The notes under the pieces were generated by a model. It did no database searches and had not been told where the DNA came from. It saw nothing but the letters and a program-made list of their open reading frames with translations. This document shows, one piece after another, positions 21,201 through 30,863 of a stretch of DNA of 64,000 bases. The stretch is from Rhynchopus sp. YZ270_cl-10. Taxonomy: Eukaryota > Euglenozoa > Diplonemea > Diplonemida > Diplonemidae. Each line of letters opens with the position of its first letter. Position 1 is the first letter of the stretch. Location of the stretch: the NCBI GenBank assembly GCA_964035575.1, contig OZ037892.1, positions 434,001-498,000 of the forward strand, given 5' to 3'. The position numbers were made by a program, and so were the translations under genes.

Positions 21201-21499
21201 CGGAAGACAAAAGGGTAGCTGATGACCTGGTCTTGTGAACGGCGGGTCCGATACGCAACATAGCAGGATGCTGCAGTGACAACACCTTGAACAAAACGTT
21301 CCATGCACATCACAGCGTGCATCTCATTGTGGCTCTGCTCCAAATCGTCTTCGTCGTCCATCATCACATCCTCCTCTGGAACCGTTTCCTCCATCGCCAA
21401 TTGGGGGACACGGAGTTCCGGAATATCAGAATCACGCCTCACAGCAGCGACTGGGTCGACTTCGTGAAGGACTTCATTCAGCACGGTGCTGTAGGGCAT
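18290..21499 (-). CDS. Membrane-attached protein kinase with tyrosine-kinase signatures
   Basis: This single open frame of 1069 residues starts at MPYSTVLNEV; the frame stays open upstream but has no earlier ATG. Residues about 68-83, 93-116 and 128-166 are hydrophobic and probably membrane-embedded, following an acidic segment. Residues 246-275 carry two DTxGDGxxD motifs that resemble Ca-binding loops. A serine/proline-rich linker leads to the kinase domain (about 450-705): glycine loop IGEGHTSTVY (457), VAVK lysine, HRDLAARN (566), DFG (585), then PVNWTSPEAL and DVWSFGVLLWEV. HRDLAARN together with P-V-x-W-T-x-PE is the classical tyrosine-kinase signature, so tyrosine or dual specificity is possible; a TKL-group serine/threonine kinase is the alternative. 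The tail is low-complexity and ends in a hydrophobic stretch (LVRLMQLTPFLAFCALAVAV) that could act as a tail anchor. All catalytic residues I can check are present. Substrate and pathway are unknown. Confidence 0.85.
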   Translation of the reverse strand: MPYSTVLNEVLHEVDPVAAVRRDSDIPELRVPQLAMEETVPEEDVMMDDEDDLEQSHNEMHAVMCMERFVQGVVTAASCYVAYRTRRSQDQVISYPFVFRAASFAFSCRALAGLVLDYDWVFRSHAYPMTVIQIGATAAFPGLGHVVSGVMTGWFLGGSLLPRLLVPSVHGVHHPIRVPGVPAESDSSDAPPTLNRTTRSFNCSNRSVADSRQPKKARQEALNVNGGHSQLSRDKERQIKRWKNSMEPLMVDTNGDGVRDSVVVDTTGDGILDAVIPVRRILTDVLGDGKSGTQNTKSTPTASTGNGSGSELLAQSARRQSTSFLELPPSSAAAQPSNEKAKTRTTPAGGTPAAQRQNGAVLVPTLQLDGISGSEDSARQASPRSSPKHKEKGGMPLFAEQQRRSSGTSPRPSEKPVSPSVASPSKRAPFSPAQKEASLTDVGRVIDFKDVNIVKKIGEGHTSTVYLADWRGVEVAVKDMPICDAVLREVETQQMMNHPHIVQCFGYSLSKNRLLAVMEHCDEGSLESFLIQRTAQRDPITVRDVIDIARSISLAMASVHADGCIHRDLAARNVFKKGGVFKLGDFGLVREVDSRGGVYKAVGKSAEVPVNWTSPEALSSHEFSKAGDVWSFGVLLWEVMMYCSKRPYDRSPDVCERRVLEGDILERPSGCPEMLWDSLIARCFFPAQERPTFRKICQDIIPSLLASATTKPSSFYDGSEYGTGSFQPPVGLSDCYKSLGNHEDPTFYGPLSPLCLADLIELELGSTPPLVAEKGSPHLTVHDHLGVRNGGTPSHSAATSVKTVPATHTHGGTEHGEHGAESPVGHHPFGSLSSCDDSIVQCTSLSRGSSLGDVSEEKPTNGGSQPVFIASPAVAPKKVKKGNVKEPEGLPPASAPSVKGKTGNGPPKQQQPIKVPANGSFGHFSKAGSVVNNGSFPLRAYSQASGKGTPRQNAGSSIAPSPMAPGRKNGVRLAVSFYATYVEWTKSVAQVFSGKTQALLPQARRENSLPVSAMRSPSVASTPQPFQSHGGNRRARVTETDTNSSLSNTLVRLMQLTPFLAFCALAVAV

Positions 21500-22563
21500 G
21501 CGGGGTGGTGCAATAAAAGGGAGGCCGCTTTTTAAAATGGAGCAAATACGAAAAGAGGAAAAGGGTCCAACCCCCTTCCGATGGAGTGCACCAAAAAGAA
21601 ACAAAGAAAAAAAAGAAAAAAAGGATTCCCTCAGTTTTTTTTAAACGGGAAAGGGGGGGTGGTTGTGTTGTGGGGGGGGAATGCGGGTGTTGTGTGCTTC
21701 TGTGGGGTGGTGGGGGGTAAAGAGTGTTGAGGGTGTTATCAGGTCTGTTTCGGATAACACTCATACGTCTTCGACCCTTTTCCTTTCCTCAGCAAGATGA
21801 GTGAAGTAACAATGGAGACTGGTGTGATCACCAAACGGATTCTCCGTAGTTCCCCCGAAGGTGCTCCGCAAATCTTAATATAGCCCGAAACAGTTCTCCG
21901 TTCTCCCGTGGGTTGTCTGCACCCCCTGAATCACACCAGAGACGTCGTAAGACCATAAGGCCTGAAAAAAATATGGTATAAACATCAGACACCGTCAGAG
22001 AGTTGAGGCAGCTGAACACAAAGAAAGTTGACCTAGTAAGAACCACTGTATAGCCCTCCCTCGTGACAGTGTGACCACTTCCTCGAACCTGAACCATGCA
22101 GTCGCTACAGTGTTATAAGGGAGACGGTGCAAAACCTTTGTTGTGTAGAGTGTGATCAGAGGGACAATGAGGAGAATTCAAAAAAAAAAAAACGAGTGAA
22201 AGGGTATGTTGAAATGTGCTAAAAAACGCATCTCAGTCGAGCTCAATGAAATAATATGTTTCGCTGTAAAAAAGAATCGAGGGGGTGGGGGAGGAGGGAG
22301 AGTGTCATTAGTTTGTTGGTATTGTATCTTTCTTTATTGTTTCAAAAATAAAATGAAAATGAAAATGCAAAGAGAAAAAAAAGAAAAAAAACTTGAAAGA
22401 TGAAGGTATCTTTAAAATGTGGAGGGGGGGGGAGGTGGGGTGTGTAAAAGAACACAGGAAAAAAATAAAGGGGAAAAAAAAGAAGGGATCAGACAACGCA
22501 GCAAGTTTGGTGTTTTTTTGAAGGGGTTTTTTTTATAAGTAAAGAAACCAATTTCTTTTTATT

Positions 22564-22611
22564 TGAAAACTTGGTTGTATTAGTGTAGCCACCCTAGAGT
22601 GTGCTCCACTA
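22564..22611 (+). repeat. Hairpin family F copy
   Basis: TGAAAACTTGGTTGTATTAG, TGTAGCCACCCTAGAGTGTG, CTCCACTA. Confidence 0.7.
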
Positions 22612-22754
22612 TTTATTTAAAACAAAAGGGCACTTTGGGGTCCAAAACTGGGTGAGTTTGGTGTGGGGGGGAAGTAAAAACTTGAGGGGAGGGGTTGTTT
22701 TTCCCCCCCCTTGTTATCTCGCAGAAAGCAAACACACAAAAAAAAAAAGAAGAT

Positions 22755-22789
22755 AAGATGAACCTAAGCCTCACGTGCTAAGCCATCTT
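22755..22789 (+). repeat. Hairpin family A copy with perfect outer arm
   Basis: AAGATGAACCTAAGC, CTCACGT, GCTAAGCCATCTT. AAGATG/CATCTT pair exactly, as in family B. A family H copy follows at once. Confidence 0.7.
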
Positions 22790-22792
22790 TTT

Positions 22793-22870
22793 CAAGCACC
22801 CACCTTGCGTGGGAAAACTAGGGTCTGTACTCAATGTTGGCCGAAGCCGCCTTTGTACTTCGGAAGATAT
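22793..22870 (+). repeat. Hairpin family H, fullest copy
   Basis: CAAGCACCCACCTTGCGTGG, GAAAACTAGGGTCTGTACTC, AATGTTGG, then a second hairpin CCGAAG..CTTCGG. Both hairpins have perfect arms. Confidence 0.7.
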
Positions 22871-22900
22871 AGACACGATTTGTCCTCTTTTTTTTTTTTT

Positions 22901-22945
22901 GAAAATTTGGTTGTATTAGTGTACACCCGAGAATGAGCTCCACTA
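22901..22945 (+). repeat. Hairpin family F copy
   Basis: GAAAATTTGGTTGTATTAGT, GTACACCCGAGAATGAGCTC, CACTA. A T run precedes it. Confidence 0.65.
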
Positions 22946-23280
22946 TTATTTTTGATTTTTGATTTTTGAGCATCTCAGATTCTCTGGCTGAGAACTCCCC
23001 AATTATCTGGTAATTTTAACTTGGCATTATAATCTCAAATTGGCTTTACATTCGTTGGTGATGTGAGTGAGGTGTGAGTGAGTGAATGTGCGTACGCTTT
23101 TTTTTTTGAAAGATACGCAAACCTAACAAAAAAACAGGGTACGGAGGGGGGGAAACTTTGCGCTACTTTGCGCCACACCTGACTATTTTTTAATCCGGCC
23201 TGAGCGAGGCCGACTTAGCCTCGTTGCACTGTGTGGTTTATAACACTACTCTTGACCCCAGTAACGCAATGAACTGATCT

Positions 23281-23329
<49 letters not shown>

Positions 23330-24279
23330 AGTAAAAGTAAAATAAAAGTGAGGTGTGTGTAGTGTGTATGTGAATGTGAGTGAGTGAGAGTTAAAAAACT
23401 CGTAAAAAAGAAGAAAAAAAAAGGAACAGAAGAAAAGTGGGGGGGTTGCACAAAGGTAGCAACTACACAATTCTATTTAAAAAAGTGGGATGAATGTCCC
23501 CTTCCCCCTTTCATTGGGAGAGAAATCTGTTTTATTTTTCTTTTTTGTTTTCGAAAGGAGTGTCGCCGCAGTGCTTAGTCACCTTTAAAAAGAGTTTGGG
23601 GTTGTTCTCATCAAACCAGCCCCTCTACGTTCCGTCTGCGCAGCTCACAAAAAGAAAAAAAGAAACGAAAGAAAGAAAACTTGTCAGATGAACGAATCTC
23701 CAAGTATCCATGGCACACCCTCTAACACCCCTCCTGGACTCCCGCTGGCAGGCTGGAGTCCACCGTGCACATTAGGCTAAAAAATAGTAACTCTGATAGG
23801 TAAGCAAAAGGAAAAAAAGGTTTTTTTCCCGTTGATTGCACAATTACCCTGTTGGAGGAGGTGATTGGCGACCGTATCTGAGGAACTATTTCTCCTTTTA
23901 AGCTACGCTTTTGTAGGTATAAAAAATATAAAAAGGGTAAAAATTGACAAACGCACAACAGACAATTCGTTCCATCCAAAGAAACCTATTTTTTTTTTCT
24001 CCGCCCAATCCCCTCCCCCCTCCTCCCTACCCTCCCCGAATCGTACCCCTAGTGTAAGCTAACCAGGAAGAGAAAAAAAACAAATAAACAAACAAAACAC
24101 TGTGCAAAAAATATAAAAGAAAACATGCAAGATGACGGTGCCTCTCTCTCTCTCTCTCTCACTCTTCGCACACGTACATCCTTATAAATTGACGCTGGGT
24201 GTCGTTCTTTGCATTCCCTCCCTCACTCCCTCCCTCCTCCCTCCCCTGAAAGTTTGTACAAAAAAATATGAAAACTTGA

Positions 24280-24311
24280 AAGATGAATGTGCCTCACGAG
24301 CATGGACATCT
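24280..24311 (+). repeat. Hairpin family B copy
   Basis: AAGATGAATGTGCCTCACGA, GCATGGACATCT. The outer AGATG/CATCT pairs. Confidence 0.6.
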
Positions 24312-24340
24312 AAAGACAGTTTTTTTTCTTTTGTATGAAA

Positions 24341-24370
24341 ATGAACCTGAACCTCTCATGTTTAGTCACT
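24341..24370 (+). repeat. Hairpin family A copy (diverged)
   Basis: ATGAACCTGAACCTCTCATG, TTTAGTCACT, then an A run. The stem CTGAAC/GTTTAG is partly paired. Confidence 0.5.
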
Positions 24371-24388
24371 TTAAAAAAAAAGGTTTGA

Positions 24389-24425
24389 AAGTGCAAACAC
24401 ATCACCGTTCATATGACAGCAGTAT
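24389..24425 (+). repeat. Hairpin family D copy (diverged)
   Basis: AAGTGCAAACACATCACCGT, TCATATGACAGCAGT. Confidence 0.5.
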
Positions 24426-24588
24426 TGGTCTCTCACCTAAATGGAAAAAAAAAAACAGAGATTGACAGAAAGCACCAAATACAGCAGGTATGGGTGAGGA
24501 AAATGCATTTCACACACATCCCCATAGACTCTGCTCTGTAGGTCTATCACCATGACCCATACTTTCCCCCCAAAAAAAAAGTTGACTT

Positions 24589-24634
24589 GAAATACAAAGC
24601 CCTCTCGTGAACAGTGTACCTTGGTACATGACCG
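24589..24634 (+). repeat. Family C repeat with GTACC palindrome
   Basis: GAAATACAAAGCCCTCTCGT, GAACAGTGTACCTTGGTACA, TGACCG. The conserved 5' part ends in a TGTACC-TT-GGTACA hairpin. Confidence 0.65.
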
Positions 24635-24874
24635 GCTGTACCAAAAAAACACAGAGTATCGATCAGGGGGAGTAGCTTGGCTGGGCCACTGGGTCGGCTG
24701 ACTGACTTCCTTTTGTTGGTTGCTTTAGTGCAAAATGAGGTACTGGGACTGCCTTCACTTCATCCAGATTATATGGTTCACCCTGACTGTGTCAAAACCA
24801 TTGACCATTTGAGGTGGTCTCTAGGAGTAGGGTTGGGGTCGGTATGTCGATGTTGGCCGTATTGTAGTGCTATA

Positions 24875-26307
24875 CTATGCTGACGCATTTCTGAGGGCTA
24901 ACTCATTGATTTCAGCGATGAGGGAGTCTGAGATGTTTGTTTCAACAAGAAGCATGTCGACGATGACGGTATTGGTTTGCAGCACATCCTTCAGCTCCTG
25001 CCCGGTGAGTGCGTTCAGCGGGTTGAACGAGAGATCCACCTTCTTTATCAGTCGGTCCGTTCTGAGTGCATCTATCAATGTCAATACAATGTCATGCGAG
25101 AGTGAGTTGTGCGGAAGCAGTACTTCGGTTATGGTGGAATTCACCTGCAGCACCTCAGCCAAACACTTTAACCCCAACCCACCCAAATAATTATCCGAAA
25201 TATCCAACACGCTCACACAGCCACTCTGAAACACATCCGTCAACGCGCTGTTTGGCCTACAATTGTATTTGCTACACGCCCTTTGGTATGCACTCAAATA
25301 CTTATCCGCAGCCAACGCATTCGCAACGTTCCCTATCACATTCCCCGGGGGTGGCGGAAGCTGAAGACAGGAGAGAGGCATCGACCACAGATAGCCTCCA
25401 ATCTGAACACGGCAGCTTGCATCCACTCCACGTTTAATTCTGAGCACCACTCCAGGGTCCGTCTGGGTGTTGAAGGCACGTTCTAAGGTGGGTGTCCAGA
25501 CAAAGGGCGACACAGCAATAACGGCCTTCGCGTAAGGGTGAAGCGATACCAGTAGACCCTCTACAAGCCCCTCCGTGTCACCTCCATCGTTGAGCGCATA
25601 CCGGCCTGCCTTGTCGGGTACGGGGGAGGGGTTCAGGCAGCATGCGGGCACCCAGTGTGCGCTGCTCCCGAATCTGACGAGGCAGCATTCAGAGTCGAGG
25701 CAGTGCACCTCGCCGAGGATGCGTTGCGAGACAGCCTCGGTCATCTTGGGTTGCCATATGAAGCGGCCGTCCTCGGTCATCAGGTGTTCCGTGTCGCCTC
25801 TGTGGTAAGCATAGAGGTGATCAAAATATGATCAAAAAATTCTCATCAATTTAGAAACCCTAAAATATGACCGAGATCATCTTTAAAATCCCAAAAAACA
25901 AAACAGAAACCACCCCCTTTGAGAACCCCGCACAAAAAACATTGATAACAAACACCAAAGGGGTCAAACTCATTCTACAAACCCCCTTTTCTTTTCTTTT
26001 CTTCTGCATACCGAAGAATCACAGAGGTTCCCGCCTCTATACTGTATGGGTTTTCCGCTGGGGAGAGCCCCCCGGCACCATCATAGGGGGCTGAAGGGTC
26101 GTCACCTTCGGAGCGGAGACTGGACAGCGCGATGCCGCTGAGGCCTGCTGGGGGGTTGTGGTAGTTTGTGCCGTTCGCTGCAGCCCGGCGGAGGAATTGG
26201 ACGTATTGTTGAGGCACGCTTTTGGGCATGTCTCCGGAAGGTGCTAGCTTGCGTTCTTCTATCATGCACCCTACATCTAGGGCCTTTGGCTTTAGACGTT
26301 TACGCAT
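24875..26307 (-). CDS. Leucine-rich repeat protein, two exons
   Basis: Exon 1 (26012-26307) begins at ATG (MRKRLKPKAL) and ends at a CG|GTATGC donor. Exon 2 (24875-25799) follows a TTACCACAG acceptor. The 296-nt and 925-nt exons join in frame to a protein of about 406 residues, and the join reads TSVILRGDTEHLM. The middle part (about residues 90-150; FIWQPKM.., VRFGSSAHWVPACCL) looks like an SH3-like barrel of the Mib/HERC2 or tudor-like type. The C-terminal third has ribonuclease-inhibitor-like LRRs (VLDISDNYLGGLGLKCLAEV, KKVDLSFNPL). No enzyme motif is seen, so a scaffold or binding role is likely. A start at the internal ATG at 25780 would lose the conserved-looking exon 1, so I prefer the spliced model. 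Confidence 0.7.
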
Positions 26308-26735
26308 GGTAAATAAAAAAGAAGAAAGTCGTGTAAGTTACGTACACTTTGCAGGAAACGGTCTTCCCTCAAGAGAGAGGAGCAGGGGATGAGGGATGAA
26401 GGGAAAAGGGGAAAAGGGGAAAAGGAGAAAGGGAGAAATACAAAACAAAAAGGGCGCGTAAACTAAATGAACGTATCCGGAGTTGGGAGGAGGGGGGAAG
26501 GGGGAGGAGGGGAGGGGGTGGTAGGGAACGTTAAAGCCAAAGAGGAGGGGAAGGGGGAAGGGGATTTATGGGGACATGGCTCCAGAGGGGGAGGAAGGGG
26601 GGGAGGGTGGTTGTTTTTATTTTGTGTAGTGTTGGGGGTGTTTTTGGCGTTGTGTATGGAGAGGGGGTGGGGTTGTTTCTGCTCTTTGTGGAACGTTTGT
26701 TTGGGTGTGGGAAAAAAAAAAAAGAAAAAATATAC

Positions 26736-26769
26736 AGATGAACCTAAGTCTCTCTGTGCTTAGTCACCT
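26736..26769 (+). repeat. Hairpin family A copy
   Basis: AGATGAACCTAAGTCTCTCT, GTGCTTAGTCACCT. Confidence 0.65.
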
Positions 26770-26795
26770 ATAAAACAAAATGTGTCATAAAAGAA

Positions 26796-26840
26796 AGTGA
26801 AGTTATTAATGCACTTCCGACTGACCCATCCGGATGAAAG
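26796..26840 (+). repeat. Family E repeat, copy 3 (shortened)
   Basis: AGTGAAGTTATTAATGCA, CTTCCGACTGACCCATCCGG, ATGAAAG. It lacks the middle ACGTACGATGCCAGC part of copy 2. Confidence 0.65.
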
Positions 26841-26850
26841 TACAAAAAAT

Positions 26851-26895
26851 AAATACAAAGCCCTCTCATGACAGTGCCTTGGTTTTGTGACCAAG
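26851..26895 (+). repeat. Family C repeat with CTTGG hairpin
   Basis: AAATACAAAGCCCTCTCATG, ACAGTGC, then CTTGG-TTTTGTGA-CCAAG. The 5' part is conserved and the 3' hairpin is different from other copies. Confidence 0.65.
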
Positions 26896-27611
26896 AATAC
26901 CGTGGGGTGGGGGCCCGAAACCATGCTGTACCCACATCTATTTTCGGTTCATCTGATGTGTCCTCTATTCTCTTCCTCTCAGCAGATCAGATGAATGGTT
27001 ATCATTGAAGACGAAGATGGTTATCAGGCTTGAAAAACAGGTAGAGCCGTCAGGGCTGATACCAGAGTACCCTCTGAGAGTGGAGATGGCTGAACACAAA
27101 GAGAGTTGTGCTACATTGACAGTCGCTTCAGGGTCAACACGTTGGCCATGGAAAAAAAAGTGTGCGGCTTCAAGACGCATTGCTGTGCATGTGAAGAGAA
27201 AGAATCTGGTACTCCAGATTGATGTTCCCCATCCTGACTTTTAAGGACGAAGGTGGTGACAACGTACAATAACACTGTGTGTGTAGTAGGTACGCTAACA
27301 CCACGGAAAGGAGGCGAGAGATCTCGCAGCGAAGAAGCCTAAGGATTTCGATAAGAAGACAATGCCGCAAGCGACAAAGTCGGATAAGCTTGTGAGTAAG
27401 CTCACAGAGGCAGCAAGACAGCATAAGGGAAAAAGTGCGCAATAAGTGTGAATTCCCCGTCAGCCACACCATTTTTTGAATCTTTTGGTGCCCAAGGAAC
27501 CCGTGTCAGGCTGTTCGCTAATTCTGGAGATTTTCCGGGAAATTCGGAAAATTCCGACATTTAGAAGCAATTTTTTTCCCTGAAGAAACAGTGGGTTTTC
27601 CCAAAATATAC

Positions 27612-27700
27612 CGTGGTTGGCATTTCCGGAATCCGTCCGCGCTGTGGTGGGGTCACTTTTCCGAAATGAACAAGTTCTTGGTTTTGGTCAAAATGAGTGT
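27612..27700 (+). repeat. GGTGGGGTCAAT dispersed repeat copy
   Basis: GGCATTTCCGGAATCCGTCC, GCTGTGGTGGGGTCAC, TTTTCCGAAATGAACAAG. The upstream segment (27540-27600) also matches the inverted copy near 55760-55930 (GGAAAATTCCGACATTT). Confidence 0.65.
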
Positions 27701-27774
27701 AAGGTCAAGGGGCCAAGGTAAATCCCACAACCCAGATTTTCTCTCCCTGATGCTGAACATGAAAGGGCCCGAAA

Positions 27775-27880
27775 ACTCTGGCATTTGCATTTTCGGAATC
27801 CGTCCGCTGTGGTGGGGTCAATTTGCCGAAATGGACAATTTCTTTGTTTTAGTAAATCGTCAGTGTAAGGTCACGGGGGC
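27775..27880 (+). repeat. GGTGGGGTCAAT dispersed repeat copy
   Basis: GGCATTTGCATTTTCGGAAT, CCGTCCGCTGTGGTGGGGTC, AATTTGCCGAAATGGACAAT. It lies 160 bp from the previous copy in the same orientation and is followed by a shared GTGTAAGGTCA segment. Confidence 0.65.
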
Positions 27881-28080
27881 CACGTGTGAATTTGGCATGC
27901 AAATACTCCAAAACCCAAAAAGCCCAGGCCCCAGGCTACTTTCCTTGCGAAGCAGGCTCGGAGGGGGATGACGTTGTCCTCGACAACCCCTCCTTGCTGA
28001 AGACATACAACTTTGATGCTGTATGATAACGATTGATCAAAGGTCATTGAACAGAGGTTTGGACCCATTTTTTGTTTTCC

Positions 28081-28644
28081 TTATTTTTCATGCACTTCAT
28101 GCCCCACAGTGGATGCTGCAGGGAGATCTTCGGGGATGGGTGTTGTTGTATTTGATGTGTCACATGAGAGGATGCATTGCATCACTGCAGCGTTTCTTTT
28201 CAGGCAAAACCTACACCAGACCCTCTGTCTCCAATGATCCTTATCCACCTGACGATGAAAAGAAACAGACAGCATCGGAGTGCAAACCTCTAAGTGCCTT
28301 GTAGGGCTATGGTTCAGGGTAGTGGTCATAGGATAGAGGGTTTTGCATGTCTTTATGAGCACGACCGAGCTGCATTTTTTAGCAATCACAACCTTGTTCA
28401 GTTGCTTCAGATTATTGTCCTCCGTTTCCAGCTTGCAGATGTTTTGACCATCGTGTGTGTAAAACCAAAAACCACTCAGGGGAGTGGAGGTAGGTAAGTC
28501 GGGGCAGGCACCCCTGAGTGAGGGGTATTCCTGGCACCCACTGTGTGACCCTTTTCGAGATGGGCCCCCGATTGCCGGACGATTGAATTGCACGAAGAAA
28601 AGTCGTGAAAATTTAAACACCGAAAAATTTGTCCATTTTTTCAA
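28081..28644 (-). pseudogene. Possible decayed piggyBac-type transposase end
   Basis: This minus-strand open frame of about 187 codons has no good start and the spurious look of relic coding. Its C-terminal part (HWRQRVWCRFCLKRNAAVMQ followed by C..SCDT) recalls the cysteine-rich ribbon that ends piggyBac-family transposases, and PMLSVSFHRQVD recalls their P-x-x-x-x-YN-x-x-M-G-x-VD segment. The match is loose. It could equally be chance coding. Confidence 0.2.
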
Positions 28645-28857
28645 AATGGCCCCACCACTTTCCGGGTGGATTGCGGAAACGTCGAAAAACGGGGTTTTGG
28701 GGATGCAGTCCTCACCCCCACCACCCTAGTGCACAAGAAGGGGGTGGCCGGGGCCTGTGGCCGGGGCATTTTCGGCTGAAAACCCCCCTTTTTTACACGG
28801 TGGACTCCTTTTTGGCAAGGAAAAAAGAGGTCGAATGGGAGGGAGTAACCAACTCCC

Positions 28858-29164
28858 CCTAGGTCTACATGACATGCGAAGATATTGATCGCATTTGCAA
28901 AGATCCCAAAACTCCTTCGCATATTCTTCGCATTTTCCGACGCCGCACCACATTGTGCATTTGAGGCATGGGGTGTGATTTTGTTTTCGCTCAAAACATC
29001 GCAAATATGATTTTTTGGAGCGATCTGAAAAAAAATGCGCCCCATCACAGTGCGCACACACTCATATTTTTTGAGTGTGTAAACATTGCTGGGAAAAAGC
29101 TCTTCGCATTGTCTTCGCATTTTCCGAATGCGAAGAAAGTTCTTCGCATGCCATGTATGCCTAG
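28858..29164. mobile_element. MITE-like element with TGCGAAGA inverted ends
   Basis: The left end CCTAGGTCTACATGACATGC, continuing GAAGA, is inverted at the right end (CCTAGGCATACATGGCATGC on the minus strand). The inverted similarity continues outward through GGGAGT..ACTCCC. The interior is rich in TTCGCAT. No ORF of note is present. Related TTCGCA/TGCGAA sequence with a CCTAGGGGAGTT end lies at 30811-30950. Confidence 0.6.
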
Positions 29165-30810
29165 GGAGTATGAACTCCCTTTAACTCCCTCCCGAAAGGG
29201 GAAGTTCATACTCCCCCTTTAGGGCCATATTTGTATCCGTTTCACCCTGTATTCGGACCCGAATATAGGGCGAATACGAATTCGCCTTTGGGGTATGGCA
29301 AGGCACACATAGCATGCGAACAATTTATTCACATGATTCGCATCCTGTACACATTCGCCAACAGGGTAACAGTCATTAGGTGTAAGAACCAGGGTATGGT
29401 GGCGATCGCGCGATGAGACCGCCATCGTGGCGTTTCTTAGCCGTAAGAATCGCAGCATGGAATTGTGGTGGTTAAAAGTGCAAAATTGTTGATTATCACA
29501 CTTACCCCAGTTCCCTAATACAACGCTGTACGTTCAACACGCACAGCGTTATGGGGGCGCCAGCCTGTTTTTTCTGTTTTGTACGTCACCCCAAATTCCT
29601 GTGTAAGGGGTTTTTGTGCAAGAAATTCGACTTTGGGATCCGGAAAGTCTGTCCTCTGCTTGCGGAGGAGTAGACACAAGAAATATTGCGTTCCTCCACA
29701 AAACCAATACACAATTCACATTCCTTGTGAGTGGTCTTGTTGCCTTTTTGCAGGAATTTTAGCCAGGGCATGCTCTGAAGCATGTCAATTTAGTGTGCAT
29801 GGGGTAGGGTGTTGTGTTCTGAATTCTCAACGGTATCGACTAGTCGTTTGTGTAGCGTGAGGCATTGCCTTCTTCCTGCGGCTGCAAAAGTAGTTATTTC
29901 TTCGGATTTAATGAAAGTAGCTTATTTCAGAGAGGACTCGGCTGGTTGAAACAGCCTTTGATATTGGGGATATTGGGTGTACCCCTGATTTCCCGCTCTG
30001 TACCTGTGTGGCAGGTGCGGTTTGACTTTTTCTCTGTAAGTAAACTTCCACTCATCTCCGGAGGGTCCGACCCAGAATGAACTCATTCTGACAATTTAGG
30101 GCCAGAAACCGCCCGTTTTTCAAAAAGTTGAAAATTTTGGCTCCCACGATAGGATAGGGTATAGTGTGTGCTGAACCCTGATTTTCGAAAAATCTCAACT
30201 TTTGAAATGTGTGGCTTGTGGCATCATGTATGGGACACTCAATTTCGATTTTTCCCGTGAGTCGATTTTGATGTACTACCTGGCTCCCGTGGTCCATTGC
30301 GACGTCGTTTTTTTCAAAAAGTCGGCCAGACTAATACCCAATATGACCCTGGGTGTAGCTACCTATCAGAAATACCCCAAATCAGGGCTTTTTGAAGCTC
30401 TTTGACCCCTTGAATCTTTTTCTACCTAGTGATGAATGAAGGACAGCACCCTCAAACACCCTCAACAACGCCCCGCCATGCTGGGAGTTGGTTCTCATGT
30501 TTGATACCTGCACAGCAGGCATTCCTAACAACGCTGCTTGTCCTGCAGTGTTGCGGAAGGTGCACGAAGGCAGGGTCTGGTGGGAACTTTTGCGGTGTCG
30601 CATCCCCTCATGTGTGGGTCACACTTCATAGGTGTCACCGCGTGGGTCTGGGTACCTGTACCTGGGTCATGTGTATCGTTGCCTTCACCTCTACAGCATG
30701 TGTGTTATTACTCACTGATGTAAGGGACGATGGTAACGTACACAATGGTGGCGACATCTTCCCAATCACCGATCATCCACACCAACACACAGAATCCACA
30801 CACTACTGTG

Positions 30811-30863
30811 TCATTCGCACTATGTTCGCATCCTGTTCGTACATGCGAACATAGTGCGAATGA
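30811..30863. repeat. 53-bp palindrome with 21-bp perfect arms
   Basis: TCATTCGCACTATGTTCGCA(T) and its exact complement surround an 11-base spacer. It shares the TTCGCA motif with the element at 28858-29164 and is probably a remnant of the same family. Confidence 0.75.

Larger units (their letters stand above)
21500..24874. other. Intergenic stretch with hairpin repeats
   Basis: No gene is supported. The stretch contains family A, H and F copies (22564-22945), a 43-base A run near 23282-23324 followed by a short AGTAAA microsatellite, a CT microsatellite near 24145, and B, A, D and C copies (24280-24634). The segment 21960-22080 shares GCTGAACACAAAG and nearby sequence with 27085-27110, so it may be a further dispersed repeat. 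Confidence 0.6.

Noticed and set aside
24145-24165. CT, CA and GT microsatellites (24145, 39849, 60847, 60904)
   Set aside because: Ordinary short dinucleotide runs with nothing else attached.
27005-27446. Two plus-strand coding-like readings (27005-27244 and 27318-27446)
   Set aside because: Each reads well for 40-80 codons (for example DFDKKTMPQATKSDKLVSKL), but no splice join is consistent and there is no start. Kept only as a note in the region entry.
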